DNA of 64,000 nt from G963663315 sp963663315 (GTDB lineage Bacteria; Pseudomonadota; Gammaproteobacteria; Arenicellales; Poriferihabitantaceae): NCBI GenBank assembly GCA_963663315.1, contig OY760176.1:2418001-2482000 (forward strand), written 5' to 3'. The position numbers and the translations under genes are program-made. Below are positions 43,901-52,031 of the stretch, piece after piece (position 1 is the first letter of the stretch; every line of letters begins with the position of its first letter). Below the pieces are notes generated by a model, which saw only the letters and a program-made list of their open reading frames with translations, did not search any database and was not told where the DNA came from.

Positions 43901-45516
43901 CCCCGGGCGTAGGACTGATTTCGCCGCCACCGCACCATGATATCTACTCGATTGAAGATCTGGCACAACTGATATTCGATTTGAAGAACGTCAATCCCGG
44001 AAGTCGTATTTCAGTGAAACTGGTCTCGGAGGTGGGTGTGGGTACGGTGGCCGCAGGGGTATCGAAAGCGCACGCCGACCACGTCACCATCTCGGGTTAT
44101 GAAGGCGGCACCGGCGCCAGTCCGTTGACGTCGATCAAACATGCCGGCTCGCCCTGGGAAATCGGTCTGGCTGAAACTCACCAGACGCTGGTACTGAACA
44201 GACTGCGCGGGCGGATTGCGGTTCAGGTTGACGGCGGGTTGCGTACCGGGCGTGATGTCGCAGTGGCCGCATTACTTGGTGCAGATGAATTTGGTTTCGC
44301 GACTGCGCCGTTGATCGCACAGGGTTGCCTGATGATGCGAAAATGTCATTTGAATACATGCCCGGTCGGTATTGCGACCCAGGACCCTGAATTGAGGAAA
44401 AAATTCACAGGTCAGGCCGAGCATGTCATCAACTATTTCTTTTTCGTTGCAGAAGAGCTACGGAGAATCATGGCTAAACTCGGCATTGCCACAGTCAACG
44501 AAATGATCGGGCAAATGGACAGAATTAAAGTGTCGAAAGCGGTGAGCCGCTGGAAAACACAGGGCCTCGATTATTCCCGGATTCTGACCAGGCCGGATGT
44601 GGGTACGGATGTCGCGGTTTACAATTGCGAAGTACAACAGCATGGTCTGGACAATGTGCTTGATCGGGAATTGATCCGACGCGCAGGACCGGCGCTCAAT
44701 AACGGCGCCGCGGTTCAGACCGATATCGCTATTGCCAATGTGAATCGGGCATTCGGTACGATGTTGTCGGGGGAAGTGGTACGAAAATATGGTCATGACG
44801 GCTTGCCGGCAGATACCATCTGCATTGATGCAAAAGGCACGGCGGGGCAGTCGCTGGGCGCCTGGCTTGCCAATGGCATCACGATTACGCTGGAAGGAGA
44901 AGCCAATGACTATGTGGGAAAAGGGTTGTCAGGCGGCAAACTGATCATTTATCCACCGGCAAATTCCGGGATTGGGGATCACAGAAAAAATATAATTGTC
45001 GGCAATACCGTATTGTATGGCGCGATTTGTGGTGAGGCTTATTTCAATGGCGTGGCAGGGGAACGATTCTGTGTGCGTAACTCGGGTGCAATCGCCGTGG
45101 TTGAAGGAGTCGGAGACCATGGCTGTGAATATATGACCGGTGGCATCGTGATCTGCCTTGGTGATACAGGCAGAAATTTTGCCGCAGGGATGTCGGGTGG
45201 TATCGGTTATGTGCTGGACCCGGGCGGGCGGTTTTCTGTGCGTTGTAATCAACAACTGGTATCACTGGAACAGGTTGATGTGGATCGCCGGTACGAAAAT
45301 ATAGACAACCCGCTGGAAGCGGATGAGGCACGACTGAGAAAATACATCGAAAATCATTATGAGTATACCGGCAGCGAAATTGCCAGGCAGGTCCTGGATG
45401 ACTGGAAAATATGTCTTCCGACTTTTACCAGGATACTGCCCCACGACTATGCGGCCGCCCTGCTGAAACTTGAACAAGACAATCAACCCGAGTACAGGAA
45501 GGCTCGACATGGGTAA
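40918..45516 (+). CDS. gltB: glutamate synthase large subunit
   Basis: A 1532-residue flavoprotein that makes glutamate from glutamine and 2-oxoglutarate. The first 24 residues are a propeptide: HDSCGVGF places the catalytic Cys at 25, which becomes N-terminal after cleavage. Then come the class-II amidotransferase domain, the central domain, the FMN-binding TIM barrel (YEGGTGASPLTSIKHAG) with the 3Fe-4S cysteines in CLMMRKCHLNTCPVG, and the C-terminal beta-helix. It pairs with gltD, overlapping its start by 8 bp. Confidence 0.97.
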   Translation: MQQPLNRSRPEKQGLYNPANEHDSCGVGFVVNIDGIKSHEIITSGLKILRNLTHRGAVGADPKAGDGAGILLQLPDDFFRSRIRQTLPAAGHYAVGMLFMPNSPTGQAEAKGVVERYVLEEGQTVVAWRKVPVNNADLGESVLPSEPAIWQVVVGRGADLATQDDFERKLFVIRKQIECHIRLSDMQVKADFYITTLSSRLINYKGMLLSHQVGEFYPDLVDREMKSAMALVHQRFSTNTFPTWDLAHPFRMTAHNGEINTLRGNINWMAARRSTLFSDVLGDDIDKIWPVIPEGQSDSAAFDNALELLVAGGYSLSHAMMMLIPEAWSGNSLMDPGRRAFYEYHAALMEPWDGPAAVAFTDGKQIGATLDRNGLRPARYLITKDNMVVMASEMGVLDIPEENIKKKWRLQPGKMFLIDLEQGRIVEDEEIKNQLASSHNYQEWLNRTQIELGSLRIAVGAMSPDPDTLLKAQQAFGYTQEDLKFLLLPMIEHSEEALGSMGMDAPPAVMSDKPRHLSNYFKQNFAQVTNPPIDPIREELVMALFSLIGPRPNLFGQSDGGQEMRLTVAQPVLTNNQLERVRQIEDHTNGAFRTKTLTICYRASEGKHGLAEALRVLCGKAEQAILQKGFNILILSDRRMDADNIAIPALLATSAVHHHLIRKGLRTKSGLVVETGACLEVHHFATLAGYGAEAINPYVAFDTVNALLGYLAEKINFEEAQSRYIKAVNKGLKKVMSKMGISTFQSYCGAQIFDVVGLSEELVDDYFTGTNSPVQGIGLNEIAEDMFTLHQRAYGDQPLYRDALDAGGDYAFRIRGENHVWNPESVSRLQHAVRANNAETWQEFSDLVNQQDRALFNLRGLFEFDWAEHAIPIDQVEPASLIVKRFATGAMSFGSISQEAHSTLAIAMNKIGGKSNTGEGGEEEARYRPLKDGSSNPKRSAIKQIASGRFGATADYLVNADDIQIKMAQGAKPGEGGQLPGYKVSRQIASVRHSTPGVGLISPPPHHDIYSIEDLAQLIFDLKNVNPGSRISVKLVSEVGVGTVAAGVSKAHADHVTISGYEGGTGASPLTSIKHAGSPWEIGLAETHQTLVLNRLRGRIAVQVDGGLRTGRDVAVAALLGADEFGFATAPLIAQGCLMMRKCHLNTCPVGIATQDPELRKKFTGQAEHVINYFFFVAEELRRIMAKLGIATVNEMIGQMDRIKVSKAVSRWKTQGLDYSRILTRPDVGTDVAVYNCEVQQHGLDNVLDRELIRRAGPALNNGAAVQTDIAIANVNRAFGTMLSGEVVRKYGHDGLPADTICIDAKGTAGQSLGAWLANGITITLEGEANDYVGKGLSGGKLIIYPPANSGIGDHRKNIIVGNTVLYGAICGEAYFNGVAGERFCVRNSGAIAVVEGVGDHGCEYMTGGIVICLGDTGRNFAAGMSGGIGYVLDPGGRFSVRCNQQLVSLEQVDVDRRYENIDNPLEADEARLRKYIENHYEYTGSEIARQVLDDWKICLPTFTRILPHDYAAALLKLEQDNQPEYRKARHG

Positions 45517-46960
45517 GCCGACCGGGTTCATGGAGATTGAGCGACAGGAACGAAAATACGAAAAAGTTCAAAGCCGGGTTACCCATTTCAACGAGTTTGT
45601 CATCGAACTCGGTGAAAACGCACTGAGGGAGCAAGGCGCACGATGTATGGATTGTGGAATCCCGTATTGTCAGACCGGATGCCCTGTCAACAATATTATT
45701 CCGGACTGGAATGACCTGGTTTACCGGGGAGACTGGAAGCGGGCCAGTGATGTTCTGCATTCGACCAATAATTTCCCGGAATTTACCGGACGGGTCTGCC
45801 CGGCCCCCTGTGAAGCCTCGTGTACATTGAACATTGAAGATCGCCCGGTTACGATAAAAACCATCGAACTGAGTATCGTCGAACGGGCCTGGGCGGAAGG
45901 ATGGATACAACCGCAGATTCCGGCCCACAGATCCGGTAAATATGTAGCCGTGATTGGTTCCGGCCCTGCCGGGCTGGCATGTGCCCAACAAATTGCCAGA
46001 GCGGGACATTCGGTTTCGCTGTACGAAAAACAGGAACGAAGCGGCGGATTGTTGCGCTACGGCATCCCGGATTTTAAACTGGACAAACTGGTGATTGACC
46101 GTCGTATGGCGCAAATGAAAACCGAGGGCGTGAAATTTCATTCGGGTATTCATGTTGGTGTCGATATTCCGGTTTCATTCCTGTTCGAGACTTTTGACGC
46201 CATCGTTTTAAGCGGGGGCGCCGAGCATCCGCGTGACCTGGAAGTAGCGGGCAGGGAATACGAGGGTATCCACTTTGCGATGGATTTCCTGAGATCAAAC
46301 ACACGAAGGGTGCAGGGACACACGGTTGATGACAGTCAATTTATCAGCGCCGAAGATAAGCATGTGATCGTCATTGGCGGAGGTGATACCGGGTCGGACT
46401 GTATCGGCACGTCAATAAGACAAAAGGCCAGGTCAGTCACCCAAATCGAAATACTGTCGGAGCCGCCTGAAAAGGAAAACAAGGCTTTGACCTGGCCAAA
46501 CTGGCCTCACAAGCTGCGTACTTCTTCGTCCCAGGAAGAAGGATGCAATCGCATCTGGGATGTCAAGACGCATCATTTCAATGAAGATGGCAAAGGCTGC
46601 GTTTCTTCGATACAGTGTATCAAGGTGGCCTGGGACCGGGTAGACGGTCAGTGGCAGATGAGAGATGTCGAAGGCTCGGAGTTTCTGCTGAAAGCGGATC
46701 TGGTATTGCTTGCGATGGGGTTTGTTCATCCTGTTTATGAAGGACTGCTTGAGAATATGGAAATCGAACGGGACAACCGGGGCAATGTCAATGCACCGGA
46801 AAGTGGTGCAGGCGCTTATCAGACCAACATCGAAAAAGTGTTTTCAGCGGGTGACATGCGACGCGGACAATCGCTGGTGGTCTGGGCGATTCGGGAGGGG
46901 CGATGTTGCGCCCGGGCGGTCGATCAGTTTCTGCAGGGACATAGTGATCTGCCGGAATAA
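45509..46960 (+). CDS. gltD: glutamate synthase small subunit
   Basis: A 483-residue NADPH-oxidising subunit that supplies electrons to GltB. The N-terminal Cys-rich region (CMDCGIPYCQTGCPVNN, then CPAPCEASC) holds two 4Fe-4S clusters. Two Rossmann segments follow, VIGSGPAGLACA for FAD and VIGGGDTGSDC for NADPH. The ATG at 45509 overlaps the end of gltB by 8 bp, and an in-frame start at 45470 inside gltB is less likely. hemE follows at 58 bp. Confidence 0.96.
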   Translation: MGKPTGFMEIERQERKYEKVQSRVTHFNEFVIELGENALREQGARCMDCGIPYCQTGCPVNNIIPDWNDLVYRGDWKRASDVLHSTNNFPEFTGRVCPAPCEASCTLNIEDRPVTIKTIELSIVERAWAEGWIQPQIPAHRSGKYVAVIGSGPAGLACAQQIARAGHSVSLYEKQERSGGLLRYGIPDFKLDKLVIDRRMAQMKTEGVKFHSGIHVGVDIPVSFLFETFDAIVLSGGAEHPRDLEVAGREYEGIHFAMDFLRSNTRRVQGHTVDDSQFISAEDKHVIVIGGGDTGSDCIGTSIRQKARSVTQIEILSEPPEKENKALTWPNWPHKLRTSSSQEEGCNRIWDVKTHHFNEDGKGCVSSIQCIKVAWDRVDGQWQMRDVEGSEFLLKADLVLLAMGFVHPVYEGLLENMEIERDNRGNVNAPESGAGAYQTNIEKVFSAGDMRRGQSLVVWAIREGRCCARAVDQFLQGHSDLPE

Positions 46961-47017
46961 GTCCTGCGCACGCCACCATGTGCATCGACCGACGACTGTT
47001 CATGCCCATGAATAGCC

Positions 47018-48061
47018 ATGAATGACCGGTTTTTGAGGGCACTGCGATGTCAGCCGGTTGACTGTACGCCGATTTGGATCATGCGTCAGGCTGGGCGCTA
47101 TCTGCCGGAATATCGACAAAGCCGCGCTCGCGCCGGGGATTTTCTGACGCTATGCAAAGTACCCGCACTGGCCTGTGAAGTGACGCTGCAACCGATTCGC
47201 AGATTCAACCTGGATGCCGCCATTATTTTCTCCGACATTCTGACGATCCCGGATGCCATGGGTCTGGGTCTGACACTGAATGAAGGGGTTGGACCCAGAT
47301 TCGAACGCCCGTTGAGATCCGGAAGTGAGGTCGAAAAATTGCCCGAAGTGGAGGTGGAAACACAACTGAACTACGTTATGGAAGCCATTCGGATGACTCG
47401 CAGGGAGCTCGAAGGTAAAGTCCCGTTGATTGGATTCGGGGGCAGTCCCTGGACTTTGGCCACCTACATGGTCGAGGGGGGAGGGAGCCGGGATTTCGTG
47501 CAGGTCAAGGGCATGATGCATGATCAACCGGCAACCATGCACCGGTTGCTGCAGAAGATCACCCTGGCGGTGATTGATTATCTTAAGGCGCAAGTCAGGG
47601 CGGGGGCGCAAGCAGTCATGGTGTTCGATACATGGGGAGGGGTGTTGAGTACGCCGGACTACCAGGAATTCTCACTTGATTATATGGCGCAAATCGTGTC
47701 GGCGCTGAAAACGGATCCGGCCTGTTCTGCAACCCCGGTGACCCTGTTTACTAAAGGCGGGTCGGGGTGGCTGGAGCAAATCGCACGAACCGGATGCGAT
47801 GCGATCGGCCTGGACTGGACGGTCTCACTGGGTGAGGCCAGAAAAAGGACAGGAGGATCGGTTGCCCTGCAGGGCAATATGGACCCCACTGTACTCTATG
47901 CCTCCAATGACAAAGTGGAACAGGAAGCGAAGCGCGTACTGGATGATTTCGGATCAGGTGAAGGGCATATCTTCAATCTGGGCCACGGTATTCACCCCGG
48001 CATAAACCCGGAGCGCGTGCAAACGCTGGTGGAAGCGGTGCACAGGGAGAGTCAGAGATGA
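47018..48061 (+). CDS. hemE: uroporphyrinogen decarboxylase
   Basis: A 347-residue cytosolic enzyme of haem synthesis that removes four carboxyl groups from uroporphyrinogen III. The signature PIWIMRQAGRYLPEYR is at about residues 16-31, with the catalytic Asp in FSDIL. It ends in HGIHPGINPERV and a short tail. The last 56 bases of this gene are duplicated exactly at 48910-48965, so the gene appears to have served as the boundary for an inserted cassette but remains intact. Confidence 0.96.
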   Translation: MNDRFLRALRCQPVDCTPIWIMRQAGRYLPEYRQSRARAGDFLTLCKVPALACEVTLQPIRRFNLDAAIIFSDILTIPDAMGLGLTLNEGVGPRFERPLRSGSEVEKLPEVEVETQLNYVMEAIRMTRRELEGKVPLIGFGGSPWTLATYMVEGGGSRDFVQVKGMMHDQPATMHRLLQKITLAVIDYLKAQVRAGAQAVMVFDTWGGVLSTPDYQEFSLDYMAQIVSALKTDPACSATPVTLFTKGGSGWLEQIARTGCDAIGLDWTVSLGEARKRTGGSVALQGNMDPTVLYASNDKVEQEAKRVLDDFGSGEGHIFNLGHGIHPGINPERVQTLVEAVHRESQR

Positions 48062-48062
48062 C
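48006..48062. repeat. left 57-bp direct repeat (hemE 3' end)
   Basis: The terminal part of hemE including its stop codon, identical over 57 bp to 48910-48966 and in the same orientation. A further 25 or so bases upstream are similar but degenerate in the second copy. The two repeats bracket about 850 bp with mazEF and an IS66-like scrap. Confidence 0.92.
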
Positions 48063-48201
48063 AAACCAAAGTGTCTGGAAATCGGCGCCAACACAAGCCA
48101 TCCGCTATGCGTTAAGCCGTTGGAAGAATATCATTGGGGGGATTATTCTGCGAAAATTTCAGCGAGGACAGATAACACCGGTTCGTGATATGCGGCGCTG
48201 A
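48058..48201 (+). pseudogene. IS66-type transposase scrap
   Basis: A 47-codon frame beginning at an ATG that overlaps the hemE stop. Its residues 12-22 read PTQAIRYALSRW, close to the conserved AIRYALSRW of the C-terminal part of IS66-family transposases (TnpC). After about 24 residues the similarity is lost and the frame runs into the mazF 3' end. It is too short to function and marks past IS66 activity. The match rests on about ten residues. Confidence 0.4.
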
Positions 48202-48466
48202 GATCGCCCATAGAACGACCCAAGCGTGATTGATCAATGGTTCGAAGCTGATCCAGAGCTACTTCACCCATTTTGCTGTCATGGTTTACAGGCACTCTTG
48301 TGGGCCAGCCGCGTAAACGAGTGGTCATTGGTGCAACGATCACCGTTTTCAGTTTGTCATTCATGGGGTTAGGTGAAACAACGAGAACAGGCCGACTTCC
48401 GGCCTGTTCGCTACCTTGAGCAGGGTTCAAGTTTACTCTCCAGACACTGAAACGCCTGACCATCAT
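48143..48466 (-). CDS. mazF: MazF/PemK-type toxin
   Basis: A 107-residue MazF/PemK endoribonuclease-type toxin. The family start FSVWRVNLNPAQGSEQAGSRPVLVVS includes the conserved Arg and Pro of the active-site loop, with TTRLRGWPTRVPV following. It cleaves mRNA at short sites when the antitoxin is degraded. The start overlaps the mazE stop; ATG at 48466 or 48463 is equally plausible. The cassette is bounded by the hemE direct repeats. Confidence 0.88.
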   Translation of the reverse strand: MMVRRFSVWRVNLNPAQGSEQAGSRPVLVVSPNPMNDKLKTVIVAPMTTRLRGWPTRVPVNHDSKMGEVALDQLRTIDQSRLGRSMGDLSAAYHEPVLSVLAEIFAE

Positions 48467-48696
48467 TCCCACTCATGTTCATCAAGGGAGGGTTCTGGTA
48501 CATTTTTCAGTAACATAGGCTCTTCATCGGCCCCTTGCCATAAAGCGGCATTGTTCCAATCTGCGCGAACATGACGCACAACGCGTTTGATTTCCAGTTC
48601 AATAACATCACCGGCTTTGGCGCTGATGGTCTTCAATTCGCTGGCGGGTATGGTGAGTCCAACACTATTGCCGACTGGTCGCAGTTTCGCTTGCAT
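48463..48696 (-). CDS. mazE: MazE/AbrB-type antitoxin
   Basis: A 77-residue antitoxin whose N-terminal AbrB-like swapped-hairpin domain (MQAKLRPVGNSVGLTIPASEL) binds DNA, and whose acidic C-terminus (EPSLDEHEWE) wraps the toxin. I preferred the ATG at 48696 to an in-frame GTG at 48705, because the GTG lies inside the operator palindrome and the ATG has AGGGTG at good distance. It overlaps mazF by 4 bp. Confidence 0.88.
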   Translation of the reverse strand: MQAKLRPVGNSVGLTIPASELKTISAKAGDVIELEIKRVVRHVRADWNNAALWQGADEEPMLLKNVPEPSLDEHEWE

Positions 48697-48700
48697 AATG

Positions 48701-48725
48701 ATCACCCTTTTGGGTGGTGATTATA
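48701..48725 (-). promoter_or_regulatory. mazEF operator with adjacent -10 box
   Basis: An inverted repeat, ATCACCC, TTTT, then GGGTGGTGAT, lies at 48701-48721, just upstream of the mazE ATG and overlapping its ribosome binding site. A TATAAT box on the minus strand is at 48720-48725. This is the expected layout for autorepression by MazE or the MazEF complex. The matching -35 box is not clear. Confidence 0.6.
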
Positions 48726-48909
48726 TTGTTATAACATTCTAGCGTTATTTGCTCGTGAGATCAAACAGTTTTCTAACAGCAGCCTGCAAGTGGTTCGAGA
48801 GAAAATTGAATCAGTCGGCCCCGAAAATGCCGAATCATGCTCATAACTATCTGACCAGAATGGATATGTTTTGCCTGGAGCACCCTTCCTGATATTGACC
48901 CCAGGAATG

Positions 48910-48966
48910 ACCCGGAGCGCGTGCAAACGCTGGTGGAAGCGGTGCACAGGGAGAGTCAGAGATGAC
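48910..48966. repeat. right 57-bp direct repeat (hemE 3' end)
   Basis: Second, identical copy of the hemE terminal 57 bp, lying in a gene-free stretch downstream of mazEF and 28 bp before the rpoH 3' end. Upstream of it the sequence only loosely matches hemE (about 22 of 30 bases), which hints that a longer, older copy decayed outside the identical core or that the core was later converted. Confidence 0.92.
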
Positions 48967-48993
48967 TCAGAAGACTGTGGATTACGACACGGA

Positions 48994-49851
48994 TCAAGTC
49001 AGGGAAATCACGTTTTTCATGGTTTCCATGGCCCGCTTTTCTATCTGTCGGATTCTTTCTGCCGATACCCCGTACTCATCTGCAAGATCATGCAGGGTGG
49101 TTTTGTCATCACTCAACCATCGACGGGTAACGATGTCCTTGCTCCGCTCATCCAGTCCCTCAAGAGCAGCACCGAGTTGTTGCTGCTGTTGTTGCTTGTA
49201 TTCGCTGTTTCCAAATACAACCTCGGGGTCATAACGACAGTCTCCGAGATACTGGGAAGGCGCCAGAAAGGCCCCATCATCATCCTGGTCTGCATAAGCA
49301 TCAAATGCGACATCCGTGCTACTTAATCTCGATTCCATTTCCCGAACGGTACTGGTGTCGACATCCAGATTATCAGCAAGGTTGGTCACGTCTGCATCAT
49401 TCATCCATCCCCATTTGGTGCGGGACTTTCTCAGGTTGAAGAATAGCTTGCGCTGTGCCTTGGTGGTGGCAACCTTGACCATGCGCCAGTTGCGCAGTAC
49501 GTAATCGTATATTTCTGCCCGTATCCAGTGCACCGCATATGATACAAGTCGAACTTCACGGGTCGGGTCGAAGTGTTTGACAGCTTTCATCAATCCGATG
49601 CTTCCTTCCTGAATCAGGTCGGGTAGCGGCAAGCCATAGCCCATAAAACCCCGTGCCACCTTGACCACATGTCGAAGATGAGATAATACCAGTTCGCGTG
49701 CGGCTTCGAGGTCACCGTCATCACGATAACGAACTGCCAGGTCGTACTCTTGTTCTGCAGTCAGAATTGGAGCTGCGTTGACAACCCGCATATAGGCAAC
49801 CAGACTGCCACTGGCAGAAAGTTGCATCGGAATGGGTAAACTTTGGGTCAT
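48994..49851 (-). CDS. rpoH: heat-shock sigma factor sigma-32
   Basis: A 285-residue sigma-70-family factor. The sigma-32-specific RpoH box QRKLFFNLR is present, along with region 2 (LPLPDLIQEGSIGLMKAVKHFDP) and the region 4 helix-turn-helix (LHDLADEYGVSAERIRQIEK). It directs RNA polymerase to heat-shock promoters. A perfect CIRCE element lies 33-59 bp upstream of the ATG, so its own transcription is probably repressed by HrcA. Its 3' end faces the mazEF cassette. The usual gammaproteobacterial neighbours ftsEX are not present. Confidence 0.95.
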   Translation of the reverse strand: MTQSLPIPMQLSASGSLVAYMRVVNAAPILTAEQEYDLAVRYRDDGDLEAARELVLSHLRHVVKVARGFMGYGLPLPDLIQEGSIGLMKAVKHFDPTREVRLVSYAVHWIRAEIYDYVLRNWRMVKVATTKAQRKLFFNLRKSRTKWGWMNDADVTNLADNLDVDTSTVREMESRLSSTDVAFDAYADQDDDGAFLAPSQYLGDCRYDPEVVFGNSEYKQQQQQQLGAALEGLDERSKDIVTRRWLSDDKTTLHDLADEYGVSAERIRQIEKRAMETMKNVISLT

Positions 49852-49883
49852 TGATCTGTGTAATCAGGTTTTGGTTATCAATT

Positions 49884-49910
49884 TTAGCACTCAATTGAAT
49901 AGAGTGCTAA
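49884..49910. promoter_or_regulatory. CIRCE operator (HrcA binding site)
   Basis: A perfect copy of the CIRCE palindrome: TTAGCACTC, a nine-base spacer, then GAGTGCTAA. It sits between the rpoH ATG (49851) and plsC, 33 bp upstream of rpoH. HrcA, the chaperonin-linked repressor, binds this element. The nine-base arms show no mismatch to the consensus. Confidence 0.93.
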
Positions 49911-49952
49911 TAATTTTGAAAGTTCCGCAGAATGATTCATTTATCCACGCCC

Positions 49953-50681
49953 TTAACCTGATTCCCCTTCAACCCATGCCCTGATTTTCAACTCCGCTTC
50001 CTTTGCGACCCGGTCCCGGGAATCGCTCGGGACCAGCAATTCAAAAACCATGACTCGAACCCGTATCCTGCCCAGACAGACAGTCCGCCATACGCTCTGC
50101 AGGAACGTCAGGTTTCTCTCATAACTGACTCCGGTCTCTCGATTACCGTATTTGTCTGAATAGCGCAGGGCGACAGGTTGCACGCGGACATTGCTGTCAA
50201 TCGCAGATTGCACCAGCCTTGGATAAAATCGATTAACGGTGTATCCATCTGTGGTTATGCCTTCAGGAAAGATCAGGACTGACTGGTTTTTTGATAATGA
50301 CTCCGAAAGTCTGCCGATCGCAACCTTTGCTCCCTTGCCTCTATCGATGAACAATGTTCCCGCTGTTTTTATAATGAAGCCCAATACCGGCCAGCCTGCT
50401 ATTTCACCTTTTGCCAGGAAGACAACCGGCAGTTCTGACCCGACCACCGAAATATCCAGCCAGGAAACATGATTGGACACCACCAATGCCCCAGGAACAT
50501 GAGCGGCTCCGCTGAATTCACATTGAACACCCGCAACCCGGGTGACACATTTGTGCCAGAACCGTATAATCCTCGTATATGACCTGGATGTAAGAAAAAC
50601 CGACAGGACGCTACAGGCTAACCCCGCAAGAACCAGCAGGCAAAGTAAAATTATTTTGACTATGCCAGCAATTCTGTTCAC
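49953..50681 (-). CDS. plsC: 1-acyl-glycerol-3-phosphate acyltransferase family
   Basis: A 242-residue membrane-associated acyltransferase with a single N-terminal hydrophobic segment. The catalytic NHxxxxD motif (SNHVSWLDI) is at about residues 74-82 and the glycerolipid-binding FPEGITT follows later. It probably acylates lysophosphatidate in membrane lipid synthesis. The GTG at 50681 lies 1 bp past the hslU stop; starts further upstream would overlap hslU. Some family members acylate ornithine lipids or LPS precursors instead, so substrate remains open. Confidence 0.82.
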   Translation of the reverse strand: MNRIAGIVKIILLCLLVLAGLACSVLSVFLTSRSYTRIIRFWHKCVTRVAGVQCEFSGAAHVPGALVVSNHVSWLDISVVGSELPVVFLAKGEIAGWPVLGFIIKTAGTLFIDRGKGAKVAIGRLSESLSKNQSVLIFPEGITTDGYTVNRFYPRLVQSAIDSNVRVQPVALRYSDKYGNRETGVSYERNLTFLQSVWRTVCLGRIRVRVMVFELLVPSDSRDRVAKEAELKIRAWVEGESG

Positions 50682-50682
50682 A

Positions 50683-52005
50683 TCAAAGTATATACCGTGA
50701 CAGATCCTGGTCGTCTGCAAGGTCTTGCAGATGCCGCTCAACATAATCAACATCGACACAGACAGTTTGACCGGATCTGTCGGCAGCTTCGAATGAAACG
50801 GTTTCCAGCAAGCGTTCCATAACGGTATGCAGCCTGCGCGCACCAATATTTTCAGTTTGTTCGTTCACCTGCCAGGCGATCTCGGCAATTCGCTGAATAC
50901 CCTGTTTGGTGAACTCGATTTTCAAACCTTCGGTTTCCATTAACGCCTGGTATTGTTCTGTCAATGAGGCATCAGGCTCAGTCAGTATTCGAACAAAATC
51001 ATCACTGTTCAGCGCCTGCAATTCGACACGAATCGGAAGTCGGCCCTGCAATTCGGGAATAAGGTCCGATGGCCTGGTCAATTGAAACGCACCGGATGCA
51101 ATAAACAGGATATGATCCGTTTTTACCATACCGTATTTCGTCGACACAGTCGAACCTTCGACCAAAGGCAGCAGGTCCCGCTGTACGCCTTCCCTGGAAG
51201 CATCCACTCCACTTTGTGTTGCACTGGAACGGTTGACAATTTTATCGATCTCATCCAGGAAAACGATTCCATTCTGCTCGACCTTGTCCAGCGCATGCAG
51301 CCTGACCTCTTCTTCGTTGATCAGTTTTCCCACTTCTTCTTCGGTCAGCAGTCTCAACGCTTCCGCTACGGATACTTTCCGGGTGCTTTTTTTCTGCCCC
51401 CCCATATTCTGAAACAACCCCTGAAGTTGATGGGTCATTTCTTCCATCCCCGGGGGCGCCATGATTTCCACGCCAATGGAGGAGTTGCTGACCTCGATTT
51501 CTATTTCCTTGTCATTCAGTTTTCCCTCGCGAAGCAACTTTCTGAATTTCTGGCGAGCAGCGCTGTCGTCATTAACAGGTTCTCCGCGGGCAGGGGGTAA
51601 CAACGTATCCAGAACAATTTCCTCGGCCATGTCCTCGGACTTGGTCTTGACTTTTTCCATTGCCTGTTCCCGGGTCATTTTCAGGGACATATCCATCAGA
51701 TCCCGGATAATCGAATCAACCTCTCTGCCGACATACCCCACTTCAGTGAATTTGGTCGCTTCGACTTTTATAAATGGCGCTTTGGCAAGTTTGGCCAATC
51801 GTCGGGCGATTTCAGTTTTACCTACCCCGGTGGGTCCGATCATCAGGATATTCTTGGGTGTGATTTCTCCACGCAGCTCTGGATTGACCTGCATTCTTCT
51901 CCAGCGATTTCGCAGTGCAATCGCTACCGAACGCTTTGCAGCATTTTGAGCAATGATATGCTTGTCCAGCTCTTCGACAATTTCTCTGGGGGTCATTTCA
52001 GTCAT
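50683..52005 (-). CDS. hslU: HslUV protease ATPase subunit
   Basis: A 440-residue AAA+ unfoldase. Walker A GPTGVGKT is at 57-64, the intermediate domain lies between about residues 110 and 240, and the Walker B stretch reads GIVFLDEIDKI. The C-terminal DLSRYIL inserts into HslV to activate it. It is 26 bp downstream of hslV. HslUV degrades misfolded proteins, and in relatives the pair belongs to the sigma-32 regulon, in keeping with rpoH two genes downstream. Confidence 0.96.
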   Translation of the reverse strand: MTEMTPREIVEELDKHIIAQNAAKRSVAIALRNRWRRMQVNPELRGEITPKNILMIGPTGVGKTEIARRLAKLAKAPFIKVEATKFTEVGYVGREVDSIIRDLMDMSLKMTREQAMEKVKTKSEDMAEEIVLDTLLPPARGEPVNDDSAARQKFRKLLREGKLNDKEIEIEVSNSSIGVEIMAPPGMEEMTHQLQGLFQNMGGQKKSTRKVSVAEALRLLTEEEVGKLINEEEVRLHALDKVEQNGIVFLDEIDKIVNRSSATQSGVDASREGVQRDLLPLVEGSTVSTKYGMVKTDHILFIASGAFQLTRPSDLIPELQGRLPIRVELQALNSDDFVRILTEPDASLTEQYQALMETEGLKIEFTKQGIQRIAEIAWQVNEQTENIGARRLHTVMERLLETVSFEAADRSGQTVCVDVDYVERHLQDLADDQDLSRYIL

Positions 52006-52031
52006 GGCAGATTCTGTGGTGGAACGTATAA

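Noticed and set aside
48729..48947. Minus-strand frame between mazE and the right hemE repeat
   Set aside because: It is an antisense reading of the duplicated hemE end plus spacer sequence, with no family.
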